This document shows, one piece after another, positions 61,949 through 64,000 of a DNA stretch of 64,000 nt. A program made the translations under genes and the position numbers. The stretch spans positions 124,001-188,000 of the forward strand of contig NZ_QAOH01000001.1 in assembly GCF_003050785.1 (NCBI RefSeq), given 5' to 3'. Within the stretch, counting starts at the first letter, position 1. Every line of letters starts with the position of its first letter. The notes beneath the pieces are model-generated. The model was given only the letters and a program-made list of their open reading frames with translations. It was not told where the DNA came from and did not search any database. Source of the DNA: Celeribacter persicus (GTDB taxonomy: Bacteria; Pseudomonadota; Alphaproteobacteria; Rhodobacterales; Rhodobacteraceae).

Positions 61949-62659
61949 TCAGAGTGTCGCCATGGTCCGGCGTACGGTCTCGATCCGTTGGGCATTCGGC
62001 GGGTGCGACCCAAGAAACTTGTCTCCCGGATCGGGGATGCGGGTAAAATAGGCCGCGCCGCGCACCGGGTTGTAGCCCGCGTTATAGGCGATCACCGTGC
62101 CAAGCTGATCGGCTTCAAGCTCATAACTCTTCGAGTAGCTGCGCGCGCCCACGGTCGCGCCGATGTCCTGGGCACTGCTGATCGCACTGGCATCGCCCCC
62201 CATCGCGGCAATCAACACACCGCCCAGAAGCGCGCCGGTCAGCGCCTTCTCCTGACTGCGCGCGATATGGCCCGAAATGTGATGCGCCGCCTCATGCCCC
62301 ATGACAAAGGCCAGTTCGTCGGCATTCTGCACCTCCGCGATCAACGCAACCGTGAAGGTCAGCACCGGCCTCCCCGATTTGTCCAGCGTCTGCCAGGCGT
62401 TGGCGGGCGCACTCGGGTCGTTTTCCACCACGATCCTGAAATCGCAATTGGCCCCGTTGGTACGGTTACGGCATTCCCGTTCGGCCACCGGCTCGACACG
62501 CGAAACAACCCGCGTGAAATCGGCGACCGTCATGGAGCGCGCACCTTGCGACACCTCCGTCGGCTCATAGGCAGGCGGGACAGACACCGGCGCAGAGGTA
62601 GTCTCCACACAACCCGCAAGCACCAGCGCCACCAGAACAGAAAGACCTGCACGATACAT
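61949..62659 (-). CDS. M48 family metallopeptidase lipoprotein
   Basis: A 236-residue protein with a lipoprotein signal (VALVLAGC, Cys17) and an M48 domain: zinc motif His122-Glu-Ala-Ala-His126 (VMGHEAAHHISGH) and the third ligand Glu in YELEADQLG. The C-terminal RIPDPGDKFLGSHPPNAQRI is typical of BepA/LoiP-like periplasmic proteases that handle outer-membrane assembly. The ATG at 62659 is used because GGGAG sits six bases before it, while the ATG at 62665 touches the site. Contrast with the degenerate M48-like protein at 7400. Confidence 0.93.
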   Translation of the reverse strand: MYRAGLSVLVALVLAGCVETTSAPVSVPPAYEPTEVSQGARSMTVADFTRVVSRVEPVAERECRNRTNGANCDFRIVVENDPSAPANAWQTLDKSGRPVLTFTVALIAEVQNADELAFVMGHEAAHHISGHIARSQEKALTGALLGGVLIAAMGGDASAISSAQDIGATVGARSYSKSYELEADQLGTVIAYNAGYNPVRGAAYFTRIPDPGDKFLGSHPPNAQRIETVRRTMATL

Positions 62660-62751
62660 GTTCATCTCCCAGTCGTACCTCAGCCTGTATGTACTCCCAC
62701 GCACACGCCCTGACCAGTCACGAGCCTGTGGGCCTCACATGAAACCGCATC

Positions 62752-62788
62752 AAAAAACCGGGGCGCGATTGTCCGCGCGCCCCGGCTG
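62752..62788 (-). terminator. intrinsic terminator after the TonB-dependent receptor
   Basis: A GC-rich stem of about 10 bp (CCGGGGCGCG with its complement) around ATTGTC or similar; on the minus strand it is followed by a T6 run. Confidence 0.8.
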
Positions 62789-62815
62789 TTTTTGGTATTC
62801 GTCAGGCGGTGCGCC

Positions 62816-64000
62816 TCAGAACCGCGTGGTCAGACCCAGCTTGAACAACCGGCCATTCTCGCGATACGAGGTTTCGTCAGCCGGTTGCTCATCGAACAGG
62901 TTGTCGATCCCGACATTCAACCGCGTCGTGTCCGTCAGATCGTAAGCCATTGCCACATCGACAAGGAAATACGGATCCTTGTTCTGTCCGGCCGGCACCG
63001 CCCTGGCCTCCTCTGCGCTCAGTTCGTCTTCGGTAACATAGCCGATCTGCTTGCCGACATAGGTCACGTTGCCCGACAAGGTCAGACGATCATTCGCACT
63101 CCAGCTCGCCCCCGTGGTGATGTTCCATTTCGGAGTCGTCGCCATCGGGAAAGCGTGATCGAGGCTTTCGTATTTGAATTCCGATTTCGCCAGATAGGTG
63201 AACGAGCTGTTCCAGGTAAGGTTCTCACTCACGTCAAAGGTAAAACCACCTTCAATACCTGCGGTCTTCCCGCTTTCGATATTGGTCCGTTCGAAAATAG
63301 CGAACCCGCTATCAGCATCGGTCTCACCGGTTTTACGGGCCCCGATCATGTCCTGAATATCGTTGTAAAAGGCCGTCAGCTCCCAATTGAACGCCCCGCC
63401 CTGATAGTTCAGACCGATTTCGTAATTGTCCGAGGTCTCCGGTTCGATATCCGGGTTGCCATAGATGATGCACGGCCCCGGATACGGCTTACAGCCATTG
63501 CCCCGCGAGGCCATCCGGTAGTTCGGATTCAGGGCCCGCAGATCCGGAGCGACGAAGGCCTGCGCATATCCGGCCTTGAGCACCAGCCCGTTGCCAAAAT
63601 CGTAGTTGGCATAGAGGCGCGGCGTGAAATGATCCCCGAAGTTCTCATGATTGTCATAGCGCAAACCAGCGGTCAGGGTCAGGGCATCGGTCACATCGAA
63701 CCGGCCTTCGGCATAAAGCGCACCGGTCACCACGTCGCCTTCGATCAAAGCGCCATCGCGGTTCGTGGCGGGATCGCTCAACTCGTCTTTCGCAATGGTC
63801 CCACCGACGGTGTATCCGAAAGTCTTGCCGCCGAGCAGCGCCTCGGCACTGTAACGAGTCTCGAACGTGATGGTCTCATAGGTGATCGGATCGCCCCAGG
63901 ACGGGTCGCTCCAGGAGGCGTTCGAACTGTCCTCATAGCGCAAGTAGCTGGACAGGGTGCCCGCCCCGAGATGCCATTCGTTCGTAATGGCATAGCTGTC
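62816..64000 (-). CDS. TonB-dependent outer-membrane receptor, C-terminal part
   Basis: The last 394 residues of a barrel that runs off the right edge; the frame is open through base 64000. The C-terminus ends in Phe (LGLTTRF) as in outer-membrane barrels. Barrel hallmarks are SGLRYD-like strands (LTLTAGLRYDNHENFG), FVAPDLRALNPNY and IYGNPDIEPETSDNYEIG, the last typical of CirA/FepA-type siderophore receptors, as is LNVGIDNLFDEQP. The plug domain and TonB box lie outside the window, so the ligand (siderophore, heme, vitamin B12 or other) is open. Confidence 0.92.
   Translation of the reverse strand, partial: DSYAITNEWHLGAGTLSSYLRYEDSSNASWSDPSWGDPITYETITFETRYSAEALLGGKTFGYTVGGTIAKDELSDPATNRDGALIEGDVVTGALYAEGRFDVTDALTLTAGLRYDNHENFGDHFTPRLYANYDFGNGLVLKAGYAQAFVAPDLRALNPNYRMASRGNGCKPYPGPCIIYGNPDIEPETSDNYEIGLNYQGGAFNWELTAFYNDIQDMIGARKTGETDADSGFAIFERTNIESGKTAGIEGGFTFDVSENLTWNSSFTYLAKSEFKYESLDHAFPMATTPKWNITTGASWSANDRLTLSGNVTYVGKQIGYVTEDELSAEEARAVPAGQNKDPYFLVDVAMAYDLTDTTRLNVGIDNLFDEQPADETSYRENGRLFKLGLTTRF

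Noticed and set aside
1-64000. CRISPR arrays, tRNA or rRNA genes, insertion sequences, prophage genes
   Set aside because: No spaced direct repeats, no cloverleaf-like segments, no transposase or phage structural proteins were found in any intergenic stretch or frame.

Overview
The window is a stretch of high-GC chromosome from an alphaproteobacterium, most likely a Rhodobacteraceae (Roseobacter-group) species. The pointers are a GcrA cell-cycle regulator, MeaB, a Rhodobacter-type propionyl-CoA synthetase, paired DUF6455 proteins behind an FnrL-type box, and a dyad resembling the ScfR/PccR short-chain acyl-CoA regulator site. I see no rRNA, tRNA, CRISPR array, insertion sequence or prophage. 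Most of the content is housekeeping metabolism in short operons separated by clear intrinsic terminators.

Layout. 1-6.2 kb: a beta-oxidation operon (acyl-CoA dehydrogenase, a ribbon-helix-helix-like small protein, thiolase, FadB-type multifunctional enzyme) and a GNAT acetyltransferase. 6.2-10.1 kb: a small unknown protein behind a PhaR-like palindrome, a sulfotransferase, a membrane-anchored M48-like protein without its zinc histidines, and a SPOR-domain protein. 10.1-14.7 kb: a nucleoside-salvage operon cdd-deoA-deoB-add-upp. 15-19.4 kb: malic enzyme and propionyl-CoA synthetase. 19.5-22.6 kb: a soluble hybrid kinase-REC-HPt protein overlapping an NtrC-type regulator that lacks GAFTGA. 22.6-27.8 kb: NAD kinase, glyA, DUF817, an alpha/beta hydrolase and two tandem entericidin-like lipoproteins. 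27.9-29.2 kb: an AT-rich cassette of two unknown envelope proteins. 29.2-34.4 kb: lepA, an AT-rich DUF3800 gene, a DUF4336 protein, LMW tyrosine phosphatase and a SIRT5-type sirtuin. 34.6-44.2 kb: a 2OG-Fe oxygenase, PCuAC copper chaperone, rpmB, meaB, hrpB, trkH, gnd and a Nudix protein. 44.2-51.4 kb: PiT phosphate transporter behind a PHO-box-like site, argF/argD, MscS, trypsin-like protease, ABC-2 permease. 51.5-58.1 kb: gcrA, a frameshifted small exported protein, a YceI protein next to a cytochrome b561-YceI fusion, a FadL-type porin and rimO. 58.2-64 kb: an AT-rich orphan gene with a HEPN-like R-N-x3-H motif between hairpin clusters, rhodanese, IMPACT-family protein, dgkA, DUF4405, two DUF6455 proteins, an M48 lipoprotein and the C-terminal part of a TonB-dependent receptor.

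How it fits together. Several genes serve acyl-CoA and propionate flow: FadL import, FadE/FadA/FadB oxidation, PrpE activation, MeaB for methylmalonyl-CoA mutase, malic enzyme for C4-to-C3 flux, and a sirtuin of the type that removes acyl groups from lysines. The most unusual items are the kinase/GAFTGA-less regulator pair, the HEPN-like orphan and the AT-rich two-gene cassette. I rate none of these as a proven new system. All coordinates, motifs and repeats were read by eye; no database search or folding program was run.
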